A program made the translations under genes and the position numbers. The notes beneath the pieces were generated by a model that saw only the letters and a program-made list of their open reading frames with translations, did no database searches and was not told the DNA's origin. From Prinia subflava (Eukaryota > Chordata > Aves > Passeriformes > Cisticolidae), in the NCBI RefSeq assembly GCF_021018805.1, contig NC_086283.1:23339662-23403661 (forward strand): DNA of 64,000 nucleotides, given 5' to 3'. Positions 14,701 through 25,689 of the stretch are shown here, piece by piece; position 1 is the first letter of the stretch, and each line of letters begins with the position of its first letter.

Positions 14701-15030
14701 AAGGTAAGGAAGTGCCAAACAGTCTAAGTCATCTAGCAGACACCTCATGACCATGCATTTATTAAGCATGCTGGGCATCAGAAGCAGCTTAGTCCTTAAC
14801 CCACTGTGAGACAACTTGTTTTAAATATATTATTTTTAAGTGAAAGAGGACTGAGTTTTGGAATAGGGCAAGTATAAAAGCATTGGGGGTGAATGTAGCA
14901 GACCAGGAAAACAGTGACTTCTAAGCACAAAGTGCATGACATGGTTGGTTAAGGAAACCACAGAGCTAAAAATCACATCTAGGGACCCAATGCAATCCAG
15001 TTTTATGCCACTGCCCTCATCTACTCCTAG
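11796..15030. other. Gene-free stretch
   Basis: Unique-looking, moderately AT-rich DNA. I see no exon, RNA gene or clear repeat in it; the open frames are short and have no recognisable product. Confidence 0.5.
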
Positions 15031-15226
15031 CTTGGATATCAAGAAAAACTTTTTCACCCAGAGGGTGGCTGAGCACCGGAACAGGCTCTCCAGGGCAGTG
15101 GTCACAGCACCAGGTCTGTCTGAGTTCAAGGAGTGTATGGACAATGATGTCAGGCACATGGTGGGGTTCTTGGGGTGTCCTGTGCAGGCCTAAGAGTTGG
15201 ATTCAGTGATCCCTGTGGGTCCCTTC
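15031..15226 (+). repeat. CR1 3'-end fragment, left part (split by ERV-A)
   Basis: Typical CR1 3' sequence on the plus strand: gcttggatatcaagaaaaac, a gagggtggctgagcaccgga block, then the gttggattcagtgatccctg block. It stops at gtcccttc, where the LTR of ERV-A begins. The missing tail resumes at 26355. Confidence 0.85.
15223..15226 (+). repeat. Target-site duplication of ERV-A, left copy (CTTC)
   Basis: The four bases CTTC directly before the left LTR are repeated directly after the right LTR (26355-26358). Removing ERV-A and one copy restores the ordinary CR1 word gtcccttccaactc. Confidence 0.85.
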
Positions 15227-15869
15227 TGTGATAAACGCCAATCACTCGTTGTTTTTGAAATTTATGAATATTTAATAAAGAATAAAAATTGGTTACAAAA
15301 AATATTAATACAATAATAAAAGTTTAAAAAAAAGTTTTCAGAGACAGGACAAATAATGAGACAACAAGAGCAAAGAAGGTAGCCCGGGTCTACCGTCTCC
15401 CCTCCCTCTCAGACAAAGGCTCCGAAGGAGAAGGGCCCCGAACAAAGAGAAGTATTCTTTTTTTAAGCCTTCAGTTTATGACTATTCATATCTTACGTAA
15501 AACGAGTAATTCTCAGCTGTTTCTTGTCACAAAAGTTTTCTGTTAATTAAAAGAACGCATGAGAGCATACGTCCTTGAGAAAGTTAGGTTCTGTGGATAA
15601 GAGGCCATAAATTCTTCTTCACTAGAAGGTTTAGGGGCCTCTGTAAGATTTAGGGGCCTCTGTGAATGTTATCTCTGTGCTGAGGAATTTCTCTTCTTGA
15701 GCAAAAAAAATATAACACACATACACAGCTTCTATAGTACTATGACATTGTTAATTACAAAACTACATTCACTTACATTATTCTAATGTTAATATAGTAT
15801 AACTTTTCTATCAGATTACATATAGTAAATATCTGCGTAGAGCCACACATACAATATGCCTTTTTCACA
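15227..15869 (-). repeat. ERV-A 3' LTR
   Basis: 643 bp with TGTGA...TCACA ends. By eye it is identical to the 25712-26354 LTR except at 15518 (T here, C there on the plus strand, i.e. A versus G in proviral sense). In proviral sense a TATA-like TTAAAAAAA word lies near 15455-15467, and an ATTAAA poly(A)-type signal at 15271-15276. Confidence 0.95.
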
Positions 15870-15870
15870 A

Positions 15871-15890
15871 TTTCTCTCTTTTTCTTTTTT
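15871..15890 (-). other. ERV-A polypurine tract
   Basis: On the minus strand this is an uninterrupted run of 20 purines, one base before the 3' LTR. It is the expected primer for plus-strand DNA synthesis. Confidence 0.85.
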
Positions 15891-15916
15891 TATAATAACT
15901 GTGGCTTGAGCAGTAT

Positions 15917-17770
15917 TTACTGAGTTCTTGCTTCTAGTTTACGTTCATTTTCTTCATAAATCAGCCTAGCTTCTTGAAGGGAGCTTTCTACTCTATTTTG
16001 TTTCTTTAGTACTATAATCTTCTGCACTGTTTTTGTCGTATCTATCTTTTGGTCTATCGTCACTAATTGCATACTTTGAACTACACTAGTGATAAGACGA
16101 ATGAAACAAGGAATTAGACAAGGGAGGAATATTAAACTAGCAGTAGCACACAAGAGGAAAAAACTTAGTTTCTTTCACTACTCTACTCCCAGCACATTAT
16201 CCCACTAGCTGGAACTGAGCATGGATTCCCGCCTTTGAACTGGTACATGGGCGATTTTTCTGATATCATTGACGATATCTAGGATAGCATCTCTATTATC
16301 ATCTATTTTTAAACAACAATCTGATGTATTGAATTTTCTACAAACGCCCCCTTCTTCAGCTAATAGGTAATTTAGTGCTAATCTGTTTTGGTACACTGCG
16401 GCTCTGATTTGAGTTTGTTGCCTGGATATTAATTCTATGGCTAGACCAGTTTTGTTTGTTATTATTTCTACGACTGCCTGAAGCTTTATGATACGATTTA
16501 ACATATAAATGGGAGTTCGATATCTCTAACTCCCGTCTTGTGCCTAGGTGGCTGGCCCATACGTTTCTAGTATTTGTTTAGGGGGCCACTCATCATCTCC
16601 CCATTTTTGGAATTTTCTAATTAGGTCTCTCTTGTTTCTTTTTAGATCTTCATAAACTGGTATCTCTAAGTGGTCCCCTTCAGGTCTAGGCAAAAGAAAA
16701 AATCTTGGTTGTATGACACTCAAAGTACAGCTCCCTTTCCACTGGGGGGGAAGTTTTGGGTATGCCTTTTTTTTACATATCTAGAACAGACTGTCTGGTG
16801 CTTTCTAATAATCTAGTTTTTGTTCATCTATATTCTCCCAAAATTTTGAAATCTCTGGGATGCTAACATAGGGATTTTTTCTTGTATCATTACACTGAAA
16901 AAGCCTGATTTTATAATTATATTTACAATTTCTTTTTTTTTCTTCTTTCTGGGTCTAGTACATGGTAGGTTCTTCTGGGACTCACCATACAGAGGTTCTA
17001 TTACTAACTTTGTATCTTTTACAGGGAGTTTTTCTTACTTTATGGAGGAGCTTTTTTCTTTTACGCTAAAGACATTCTTCCTCTATAACTACTGAACTCA
17101 AAATTCATCCCCCTGGTCGATTTTCTCCCCTTATGTTTGTTTGGTTCTACTTAAGGAGCTCGATTGGGCCTAAGCTGCTGCTTTTCTATGGCCATTCTTC
17201 TGACATCAAGGCTCTTCTACAGACCTAACAATTGGTTATGTTAAGTTCTTTACTTATTCTTTCTCCCAATTCTACAAACAGATTTTTACCCATCTGTGAA
17301 ATATTTATTTCTTTCTCTAGTTGTTGTTTTAATTTCTTATACAAACTATCTAGTGAGATTGGTACAGGTTTAGGTGGTGGTGTTGGCTTAGCTTGTTTGC
17401 TTATCAATTGCTCTTTTACCAAATCTTTTGCTTTACTCCCAGTAATGTGGGTGAAACACATCTATTTATCCCCTTTTGCGCATTCACTTCTCCTTAAATT
17501 TTCAGCAATCTAATACTTTTTCCCATTGTGTATATAATTTCCCAATTTGGAAGGGTTATAACAGTGACTGTTGACATGAGTATGAGAAATAAAGAAGGAG
17601 CCTCGGTGTCGTTCTATATACAGTTTTTTGTAACACCTGTAGCATGGCCTGGTCGATATCTCAAAAGGGAGGAGACAGAAAATGAGTGACAGAACTAGGA
17701 GAGGTCTAGTATGGCTTATACTCCCACCTCCCATGCCTATGGGGTTGCAGCCCACAGCAGGTGTATGTGA
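15917..17770 (-). pseudogene. env: ERV-A env, disrupted by stop codons
   Basis: The SU-TM surface and fusion glycoprotein, dead here. A hydrophobic leader with NPIG near its start lies at about 17755-17640. The SU stretch ending at 17225 finishes ITNC, then TAG, then VC, so a stop sits inside the CxxC thiol motif of gamma-type SU. The TM ectodomain (16504-16205) shows a heptad-rich helix and GGVC...DCC (CX7CC). The membrane anchor and tail (16153-15917) contain LIFLPCLIPC, also present in ERV-B. Stops include 17510-17512, 17462-17464, 17225-17227, 17186-17188 and a tandem pair at 16175-16180. The first and the tandem pair align with Trp codons in ERV-B. The initiator is not intact: compared with ERV-B its ATG is changed and there is a one-base indel. 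The region 17180-16505 is too broken to resolve. Confidence 0.8.
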
Positions 17771-17869
17771 TCTTCTCGGTGGCGATTATAGAGGCCAATC
17801 TGGTCTTGCCCTCTCCTCTATTGTCACTTTCTCTTGGCTAATTTCTAGGCAAATCGTTTCTGACACTTT

Positions 17870-18384
17870 TTAATGGTGGTCTCCCACTTTTTCTCAGCTA
17901 TCTCCCATTCAACAGGCACTAATAACTCTCAACTACACAACCAAGTTATTATTTCAGTTTCTTCAAGTTCTGTTTGGATAGGGGGCTCAGGTGACACTCT
18001 ACACTTCATACAACGAGAGCGTCGTTTGTGTGAACTACAGTACTAATTTTTTCTACAGCTCAAACACTTACATTTAAACCAACTAGCATGTCCAGTATTT
18101 GGGTGAATCAAACAAGGTATTTGGAGTGGTAATGAATGAAGTTGCAATTCACCCTCCTCTTTATATAAGTCACAGGCTAAGGCCAAAATACAGGGGTTTC
18201 TTGTCTGAAACAGTCCCGATCTTCCTGTCTGCGGTGGCAGTACTCCTCCCCAGGGAGGGTACCGGAGGTGTCTCAACGTTTGTCCAGGTGGTATTTGAAA
18301 CCACTGATGCAAACTCGGTCTAACTTCCCAGTCCGGTTCAACTCTGTGTATGTTTCTTAGGTCATTTGGATCTCCCCAGTTCAT
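17870..18384 (-). pseudogene. ERV-A extra Cys-rich frame between pol and env
   Basis: An additional reading frame lies between the end of pol (TGA 18391-18393) and env. The first ATG is at 18384 and the frame runs 114 codons to TAG 18043-18045. It is in the pol frame, so a fused pol extension cannot be excluded. Before the stop it has KCKCLSC; after it come YC and then RCMKC. The ERV-B frame at 32571-32987 has RCIEC-QKLWY...LCWSC in the same place, so the ERV-A stop aligns with a Trp codon (32697-32699) of ERV-B. The shared core is CX2C, 14-17 residues, CX2C, which suggests metal binding. I do not recognise the family and assign no function. Confidence 0.55.
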
Positions 18385-18390
18385 TACCAC

Positions 18391-21300
18391 TCATTGCTGT
18401 TTAAGAGTTAATTTCGTATCACCCGGTTCCGAGGATATTGTCCACTCCTTAGGCTTTTCTACAGGTCCTTTGATTCTGCTGGCGTGGATCTACCTTCGTT
18501 TTCTGGTCTGGATCGCAGCCTCAGTCGTCAGCAATACCTGAAAAGGACTTTCCTATTGTGGAGTTAAAGATTGTTCTTTCTATATTTTAACTAACACCCA
18601 CTCCCCTGGATGGATGTTATGAATTTTAAAATTTAAAGGGGTGGTCTGAGGAATTATTCCTTTTAGTCTCAAATTCTCAAGAGTTTTTGCAATTGTGTTA
18701 ATATATCCCTTAACACTCCTTTCCCCTACCTCATAGGTAGCATTTTCATGTTGGGTGGTCAGAAAAGGTAACCCAAACATCATTTCATACGGTGACACTC
18801 CCAGGTCTGATCTGGGTTGTGTTTGAATCTTCAGTAATGCTAAAGGCAAGCATTGTACCCATGACATTCGGGTTTCAACTATTAGCTTAGTTAAAGTTCT
18901 TTTTAAAGTCTGGTTCATCCTCTCTACTCGGCCCGAACTTTGTGGGTGCCATGGGGTGTGTAGTTCCTATTTTATTCCTAAAGCTTGAATTAATTGTTGT
19001 AACACCTTTGAGGTAAAGTGTGTTCTTCTGTCTGAATCTATCTTATTAATCATTCCATATCTCGGAATAATTTGTTCTAAAAGGGTTTTACTTACTACGT
19101 TAGCTGTAGCCTTGGTAGTGGGAATTGCTTTTACCCAATGAGTTAAATGATCTGTTATCACTAATAGATATTTCCATCTCTGAACTTGAGGAAGTTCAGT
19201 AAAATCTACTTGGATACTTTGAAATGGCTTAAGAGCCAATTCCCGACCTCTTCGTGTGGTTTTCTTCATAACCTTTCTGTTTACCCTTTGACAAGTTATA
19301 CATCTTTCCGTTACCTTCTTTGCTACCCCATAAATTCCGATGCACCCATAGTTTCTCAAAAAATGATTACATAAAGCCTGAGTACCCTAATGAGTTTTCT
19401 GATGCATGTCTTCTAATATTCTTCTAGTAAGTGTTTTATTGAGTAATTGCCTTCCATCAGGAAGTTTTCATTTCCTGGATTCATCTAGTTCACCTCCTAT
19501 TTCCTTCAATTCCTTTTCCTCTGTTTCACTAAATTTTGGAATTTCTAATTTCTCTTCATTTGTAGTTAATATCAACATTACTCTTTCTACTTCATTCTCT
19601 GCTGCATCCCTTGCTTCTTGATCTGCCAAATTATTTTCCTTTATTTCTGGAGTTACTCCTTTTTGATGACCCCTAATATGTACAACAGCTATCTCTTCAG
19701 GTAATCTTAATGCTTCTAAGACTTCCAAAATGAGTCCCTTATGTACTAATCTTTTTCCTCTTGAATTAAGCAACCCTCTTTCTTCCCAAATTTTTCTAAA
19801 AGTATGTACTACTCCAAAACAGTACATTGAGTCAGTATAGATTGTACCTTTTTTATGTGCTAAATATTCCAATGCCCTTTTTAGAGCATATAATTCACAG
19901 GTTTGAGCTGACCAGTTTGAGGGTAATTTCCCTTTTTCAATAGTTTGCATGTTCTTCTTATCAACTATTGCATATCCTGACATTCTTTTTCTTTGTAGGC
20001 ATCTGGAAGAACTATCCACATAAATTATTTCTCCTTCTGAAAGGGCTTGTTCCTCAAGGTCTTCTCGGACCTTTGTCTGGTATTGGATAATTTCTAGACA
20101 ATCATGTATTAAGTTATCTGTTGGTTCCCCATATAGGAATTGAGCAGGGTTTAAACTTTTATTTACTTCTAGTGTCAAATCATCACTGTCTATCAAGATT
20201 GCTTCATATTTTAACATCTTAGAGTCTGTCAACCATTTTTCAGCTTTTTGGTTTAACACATTTCGAACTGCATGAGGTGTGCACACTATTAGTTTTTCTC
20301 CAAAAGTCAGTTTACGGCTTTCTTCAACTAGGATTGCTGTAGCTGCTATAGATTGAATACATACGGGCCAGCCGTGGCTCACTGGATCTAACATTTTCGA
20401 TAGATAAGCCACTGGTTTCTTTACTCCTCCCCACTCCTGAGCTAAAACTCCATGAGCTACCCCTTTTTCTGTATTTACATATAGATGGAAGGGTTTCGCT
20501 AGTGAGGGTAAGCTTAAAGCTGGTATTGAGGCCAGTTTTGATTTTAGTTTCTCTAATTTATCTTCATTTTCTTTGTTCCATCTTATATTATCTCCCTCTG
20601 TCAATTTTTTATATAAAAATTTCACTGCCTGTGTGTATCTTTTAATCTATAATCTACAATATCCTAATAGCCTAAGTAGTTTTCTGATCTCTTTTTTAGA
20701 AGAGGGAGAGGGAAGGGATAATATTCCTGCAATTCTTTTTGGGCTTAGCTTCCGATTTCTCTTACTTATTAAGTGTCTAAGGTATTTTACCTCTGGTTCT
20801 ACAAATTGCAGTTTCCTTTTTGATACCCTCAATCTTTTTTCTCCAAGAAAATTTAAAAGCTTTATAGTAGCCTCTCTGACTTCAGCTTCAACTTCTCCTG
20901 ATAGTAAGAGATCATCTACATATTGGATGACTTGTATCCCAGGAGGAGTGGGGAAAGTTTGTAATATGGTTTCTAAAGCTTGTCTAAATAAGTTTGGAGA
21001 TTCAGTAAAACCCTGCGGCAATTTTGTCCATCTTAATTGCTGCTTTCTCCCGGTTTGTGGGTCCTCCCATTCAAAGGCAAAGATATCTCGGCTCTCTTCG
21101 GCTAATGGGCAAGCCCAGAAGGCGTCTTTAAGATCTACTACACTAAACCACTGATGCTGGGGAGGGACCTTACTTAGGAGAGTATAGGGGTTGGGAACTA
21201 CTGGATATCTGGTCCGAGTTCTCTTGTTTACCTCCCTTAAGTCTTGTACTAGTCTGTAACTTCCATCAGGTTTCTTTACTGGAAGAATGGGGGTATTATG

Positions 21301-21888
21301 AGGAGACATACAAGGTTTTAATGTCTCATCCCTTATCAGTCCTTCTATTACTGGCTTCAACCCTTCCCGTCCTTCTAATGAGATAGGATACTGACGCACC
21401 CGTATGGGACAATCTTCTCTCTCAATTGTAACTTTTATGGGGTCAATATTCAACCCTCCTCTATTTCCTTCAGCAGCCCATACCTCCTTTTTAATTTTCT
21501 TTTCATCCTCCTGTTCTAGTTTCAGTATTTTAGCTGTCATCTTCCCATTTTCTGGTATAACTCTTATTCTTAATTTTATTTGGAAATCTCGTCCCAATAA
21601 ATTACTGCCTGCCCCTGGGACCAGCAAAACATCTCTTACCCAAAATCTAGTTTTTCTCTCTATTAATACATTTTTGATGACTGGAGCAGAAAAACTTTCT
21701 CCTTTTGCACCTACTACCTTTACAGTCTCTTTACTTACTTTATAACTTTTGGGAATATCTATGAGACAAGTTTTTTCTGCGCCGGTGTCTGCTACAAATT
21801 TCACTTCCTCTCCTTGGGGACCTACTTTTAGGGTTATCACAGGCTCTAGATGGTATTTGTCCCCTAAAAAATAGAGCCTGAGACTTCC
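18391..21888 (-). pseudogene. pol: ERV-A pro-pol (PR, RT, RNase H, IN), nonsense-disrupted
   Basis: Made with gag as a readthrough polyprotein, in the same frame. The order is: protease with VADTGA near 21790-21780; RT with LPQGF near 21015 and YVDD at 20911-20922; RNase H with YVDSSS near 20020 and YTDSMY near 19830; integrase with CITC near 19285, QVDFTE near 19205, IDSDRR near 19030 and SSGRVE near 18935 (D, D, E); and the IN C-terminus near 18540-18400. Stops interrupt it at 20647-20649, 19468-19470, 19387-19389, 18967-18969, 18580-18582, 18553-18555 and 18490-18492. All are TAG or TGA, and I detect no frameshift. The final stop is TGA 18391-18393. It cannot make active pol without repeated suppression. 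Confidence 0.92.
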
Positions 21889-21891
21889 CTA
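21826..21891 (-). promoter_or_regulatory. ERV-A gag-pol readthrough signal: UAG plus pseudoknot
   Basis: On the minus strand the gag terminator is UAG (21889-21891). An 8-nt spacer GGAAGTCT (21881-21888) follows. Stem 1 is 9 bp: CAGGCTCTA (21872-21880) with TAGAGCCTG (21840-21848). Within its loop TTTTAGGG (21862-21869) pairs perfectly over 8 bp with CCCTAAAA downstream (21826-21833), forming an H-type pseudoknot. Readthrough by UAG, 8-nt spacer and pseudoknot is the established gammaretroviral mechanism. gag and pol are in the same frame across it. Confidence 0.88.
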
Positions 21892-24411
21892 GTCACTTTC
21901 TGTATTCATCTCTTTGAAGATTTTCAGATCTTTTGCTCGTTTAGGGCAGTCTTTTCTATAATGCCCTTCACCTTGACAGAAAAAACAGACATTTTTGGAA
22001 TGCTTTTGTGGCTTTGTTTGTGTTGGGTTTTGATTTTTTTCCATTCTCTTGTCTCTATGACCATCATATTTAGGAGCAGTGCCTGTATGTCTCTGATTTC
22101 TTTGGAAATTGGATTCTCTCATAGTAACTGCCATAATTTTTGCCTGTAGTTTAGTTTGTTCTTCATCTCTTCGAACATAGACTTTCTGAGCTTCCTTCAA
22201 TAAATCATCTAATGGCTTCTTATGCCAATCCTCCATTTTCTCTAATTTTTTCCTAATATCTGGCCAAGCATTTGTAACAAAATTTATTCTCAATAAAGCT
22301 TTCCTCACTTCAGTTTCAGGATCTATTCTAGAATATTGTTTTATATTTCTTCTTAGTCTTTCTAACCATTCAGTTGGTGTCTCTTCTTTTCCCTGTTGTA
22401 TTTCAAAAGCCCTTTTAGCATTTACTCCTCGAGGGGCCGCCTCTTTTATTCCCTTAATTAATGCACTGCGATAATCATTCATAAGTCTCCTCCCTTCCTC
22501 ACTATTCTGACTCCACTCTGGGGGTTCTGTTGGCATTATGTCTTCCCCAGAGGGTCCCTGGGGATGTTCTCTATTCCAGATTTTTACCCCTGCTGTTCGA
22601 ATCATCTCCCTTTCCTCCTGAGAAAATAATATCTTAATTATGGATTGCATTTCTTCCCAGGTATATATATTTGGTCCTAGGAATTGGTCAAGTTGTTCAG
22701 CTGTGCCTATGGGGTCTTCCAGGATCCCTTTTATTTCTTTTTTAAAATTCCTGACCTCAGAGGAGGTCAGGGGAGCATTTACGAACTCTGTTCCTCCCCC
22801 TCCCATGGGTACTTCTCTTAGGGGAAATAGCCCGATTTCTTTTTCCCATTCCTTTTCTTTTATTTTGTTTTCATGTGGTGAGTAATAATCAGGAGAAAGT
22901 TGCTTCTTAACTGCATTTCTAGTATTTTTATAAGGGGCATCTGGCAGAGACAAAGGATTCTTTTTAACCGTAGCGGCAGCGGTTTTCACAGAAACAGTTC
23001 TCATAACCGGAAGCGAGGATCTTGGAGGACTAATCATAGAGTTTTGGTCCTCCCAAGTAACTATAGAGTTTGAGTCCTCCAGAGGAGGGGCATGGGCGGG
23101 GTCTGCCACCGGAATTTCCGAAGGGGAAGTCATTTCCTGTCTACTCCATGTGGTTGGGCTGCCCACGCGGCCCATGGCGGCCGGGCCTGCCGTCTCCGGG
23201 ACAAACGGGGCCGCGGCAGCAGCGCCCGGCATCGCTGGGGCTGGGGTTGCCGCCAAGATCATCGGGGACAGGACCGACGGAGACCCGCCACACACTGGCA
23301 GCGAGGGACTCGCCGTCCCAGGAGGGCTAGGAGCCGCAGCTGCTTGCGGCGCCATCACTGCGGCAGATGGGAGGACTGGTGATTTCATAGCCACAGGAGA
23401 GGCGTGCAAGGGTCGGGCCGCCGCTGCCGCCGTTTCTGGCGATACTATTCCCGCGGCTGGCGGAAAAGCTTGGGGACCTGGGGTTGCGGGGGAAAGGGGC
23501 AAGAAACGGGCGGCCGCCCCGAGCGGGAGAGGGTCCGCCGCAATTACTGGCGGAGAAAGGGAAGGGAAAACCTTCCCCGCCGCCGCCACCGTGGCCGGCG
23601 AACCCGCCGCCGCCACCGGTGGAGAAAGGGAGGAGAGATTTCCCGCCGCCGCCACTGTGGCAGGTGAAAAGGCGTGCGGACTTACGGCTATGGAGGAAGG
23701 GGTCAGAAAGCCCGCTCCTGCTGCCCCAGGCAGACAGGGAGCGGCTACCGGGGCCGGGGGGGGGAGGGGTCCCGGTACCATCGGGGCTGCCGCCCCAAGC
23801 GGACCCGCGCCCGGGATGGGGGCCGGGGCGAGATCACACGACAAGCCGGGACCCGCGGTGTACGCTGGGGCGGGGGCGAGCTCTGGCATTGGGGCCGAGG
23901 GAGACCTCCCGCTGGGTCCTGACTCTGGCAATGCAGGCGTGCTTTGAAAAGGAGGGGGTAGAAACTGCAGAGGGTCCCATTCCTTTTCTCTCTTTTTCTC
24001 CTGTTCCCCTTCCTTCCTTTTCCTTGCTTTCCTTTCTTGCTTTGTTCCCGGGGTTTCTGTTACTTTAAAAATTTTTATTTTTCTATAGTCCCCAGTCCAA
24101 CAGGCCGCGTAATTTCTTTCTTCTAAATCACTCTGTTCCTTTGAATTTATAAATTCATTTAAAGCCTGACAAATCTATTTTTCAAAGGAACCATATCTAG
24201 GCCAATATACGTGATCAGATCTTATTTTCTCTCTTGGCCATTCTAGCATACAGAATTGTATCATCTTTACTTTATCCTTTGTCCTTGTACAAGGGTTTTT
24301 TTCTCAATTACTTAACATGATTCCCAGTGGACTGTCTGGAGGAATTTCTGTGGATGGTTTTTTACCTTTTCTTTTCTTCCCTATCTTCTCTTTACTGGAT
24401 TTCTGTCTCAT
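21889..24411 (-). pseudogene. gag: ERV-A gag, stops in the matrix part
   Basis: The likely initiator is ATG at 24409-24411 (A at -3). The matrix region (about 24411-24060) has two in-frame stops, TGA 24304-24306 and TAG 24175-24177. ERV-B has TGG (30024-30026) at the second. Downstream the frame is open to the gag UAG for about 680 codons. It has a long Pro/Ala-rich segment (about 23930-22980), a capsid with LDQFLGPNIYTWEEM near 22690-22645 and a C-terminal helix region around VYVRRDEEQ near 22180, and one zinc knuckle CFFCQGEGHYRKDC (CX2CX4HX4C) near 21985-21940. Matrix, capsid and nucleocapsid package the genome, but a full-length product cannot be made from this copy. Confidence 0.88.
22980..23930 (-). 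repeat. GC-rich Pro/Ala-rich low-complexity insert in ERV-A gag
   Basis: About 300 codons dominated by Pro, Ala, Gly, Ser and Val, with loosely repeated SPPVAAAG/SPATVAAAG units (for example 23660-23560). It is sharply GC-rich inside an AT-rich provirus. It lies between matrix and capsid, where gammaretroviruses carry a proline-rich linker. The ERV-B equivalent (30180-30310) is only about 40 codons. High GC opens frames on both strands, so the plus-strand open frames here are shadows. Confidence 0.75.
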
Positions 24412-24696
24412 TTTTCAATATTCTCTCTACTCCAACCCCCCCCGTGTCTCTGTTCAGCTTCCCTTTACCCCCACAAAAACTACTTTTCTCCTTTCTCCCA
24501 CACTATTTCTTAATACAATTTACCTTCTCTGAGGAACTATAATAAAGCTTAAAATAAAATAAAAATCTACACTTTCTATACTTTCATTCGTCCACATTCA
24601 CTCCACTCTATTTTTCACTTAATCTCACACACAACAAAACAATCACAACTACAAGGTACCTTTTACTTTCCACACACTTTTACACTCTTTAACCTG

Positions 24697-25203
24697 GCCA
24701 GACAATGCCCTTCACAAAACCCTCAATCTGACAGTGTTGGGGGGTTCTCCCTTCCCAACCTCAGGTGCTCTTGGGTTTATTTCTTAGATTCTGCAGAATT
24801 TAACATAACCCTGGATGTCTCGGAATTGCTTCCTCCAATCCAGCTGGTTATCAACCCGGGCAGACAATGCCCTTCACCAAACCCTCAATCTGACAGTGTT
24901 GGGGGGTTCTCCCTTCTCAACCCCAGGTGCTCTTGGGTTTATTTCATAGATTCTGCAGAATTTAACATAACCCTGGATGTCTCGGAATTGCTTCCTCCAA
25001 TCCAGCTGGTTATCAACCCTGGGTGCTCTTGGAATAATTCCTCAATCCAGCTGATTATTATTATTATTATTATCATAATAATAAACAACAAACCTGGGTG
25101 TTCTTGGAATAATTTCCTCAATCTAGCTGATTATTATTATTATTATAATTATAATAATAAACAACAAACCTGGGTGTTCTTGGAATACTTTCCTCAATCC
25201 CAG
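24697..25203 (-). repeat. Tandem repeats and hairpins in the ERV-A leader
   Basis: Two direct copies of a 162-bp unit (from about 24700 and 24862; both contain gacaatgcccttcac and ggatgtctcggaattgcttc) are followed by two full copies and a partial copy of a 75-76-bp unit starting cctgggtg (25018, 25093, 25169). Each full 75-bp unit contains a TTA-run facing a TAA-run (25053-25084 and 25130-25160) that can fold into an A/U hairpin. The block lies between PBS and gag, where the packaging signal is expected. Confidence 0.8.
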
Positions 25204-25449
25204 CAAAAGTTTTTTAGGGTCCCCTTTTTCACACACTTCACCTTTTTCCCTGGGGGGGTTTCTCTCACTCCTTTTTACCATTCACTTTCGTCCCCGTACT
25301 GGCCGTCTCCCTCGCGGGACAACGGAACCGCAGCGTAGGGGACTCCGCACTCGCTTGGAAGGTCTGGGTGTTACCCCAGCCCGCCTCTCAGACACACACA
25401 CTTTCAGCCCCCGTTCCGCGCCAAACGCCGCCACCCCCAGTCCCAGCAA

Positions 25450-25458
25450 TTCTTACCA
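25450..25458 (-). other. Candidate ERV-A major splice donor
   Basis: On the minus strand the leader reads GAGTG then GTAAGAAT, a good donor match upstream of gag. It would make the spliced env message. No transcript evidence is available. Confidence 0.35.
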
Positions 25459-25689
25459 CTCCGTTGTTCTTGGGTCTTTATTCTTCGTGCACACTTTGAT
25501 GTTAGGAGCTGGTTACCGCGGTTTTTAGGGAATTCTTTCCCTTCTCTTTGCCTTATTGTCTCCCTTTGTCCTTGGATCTTACCCCTTTCTGGGGTACTCT
25601 GCGAGGACCAGAGCCGGGGCCGCCTAATGCAGGCGGGACGCGTCTCCCTGGTCTCTAATCCTCCCACAGCACCCGCAGTGGGGTATTTT

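Noticed and set aside
23150..23947. 265-codon plus-strand open frame
   Set aside because: It is antisense to the GC-rich Pro/Ala part of ERV-A gag; high GC alone removes stops. The Ala/Gly-rich product is the mirror of gag.
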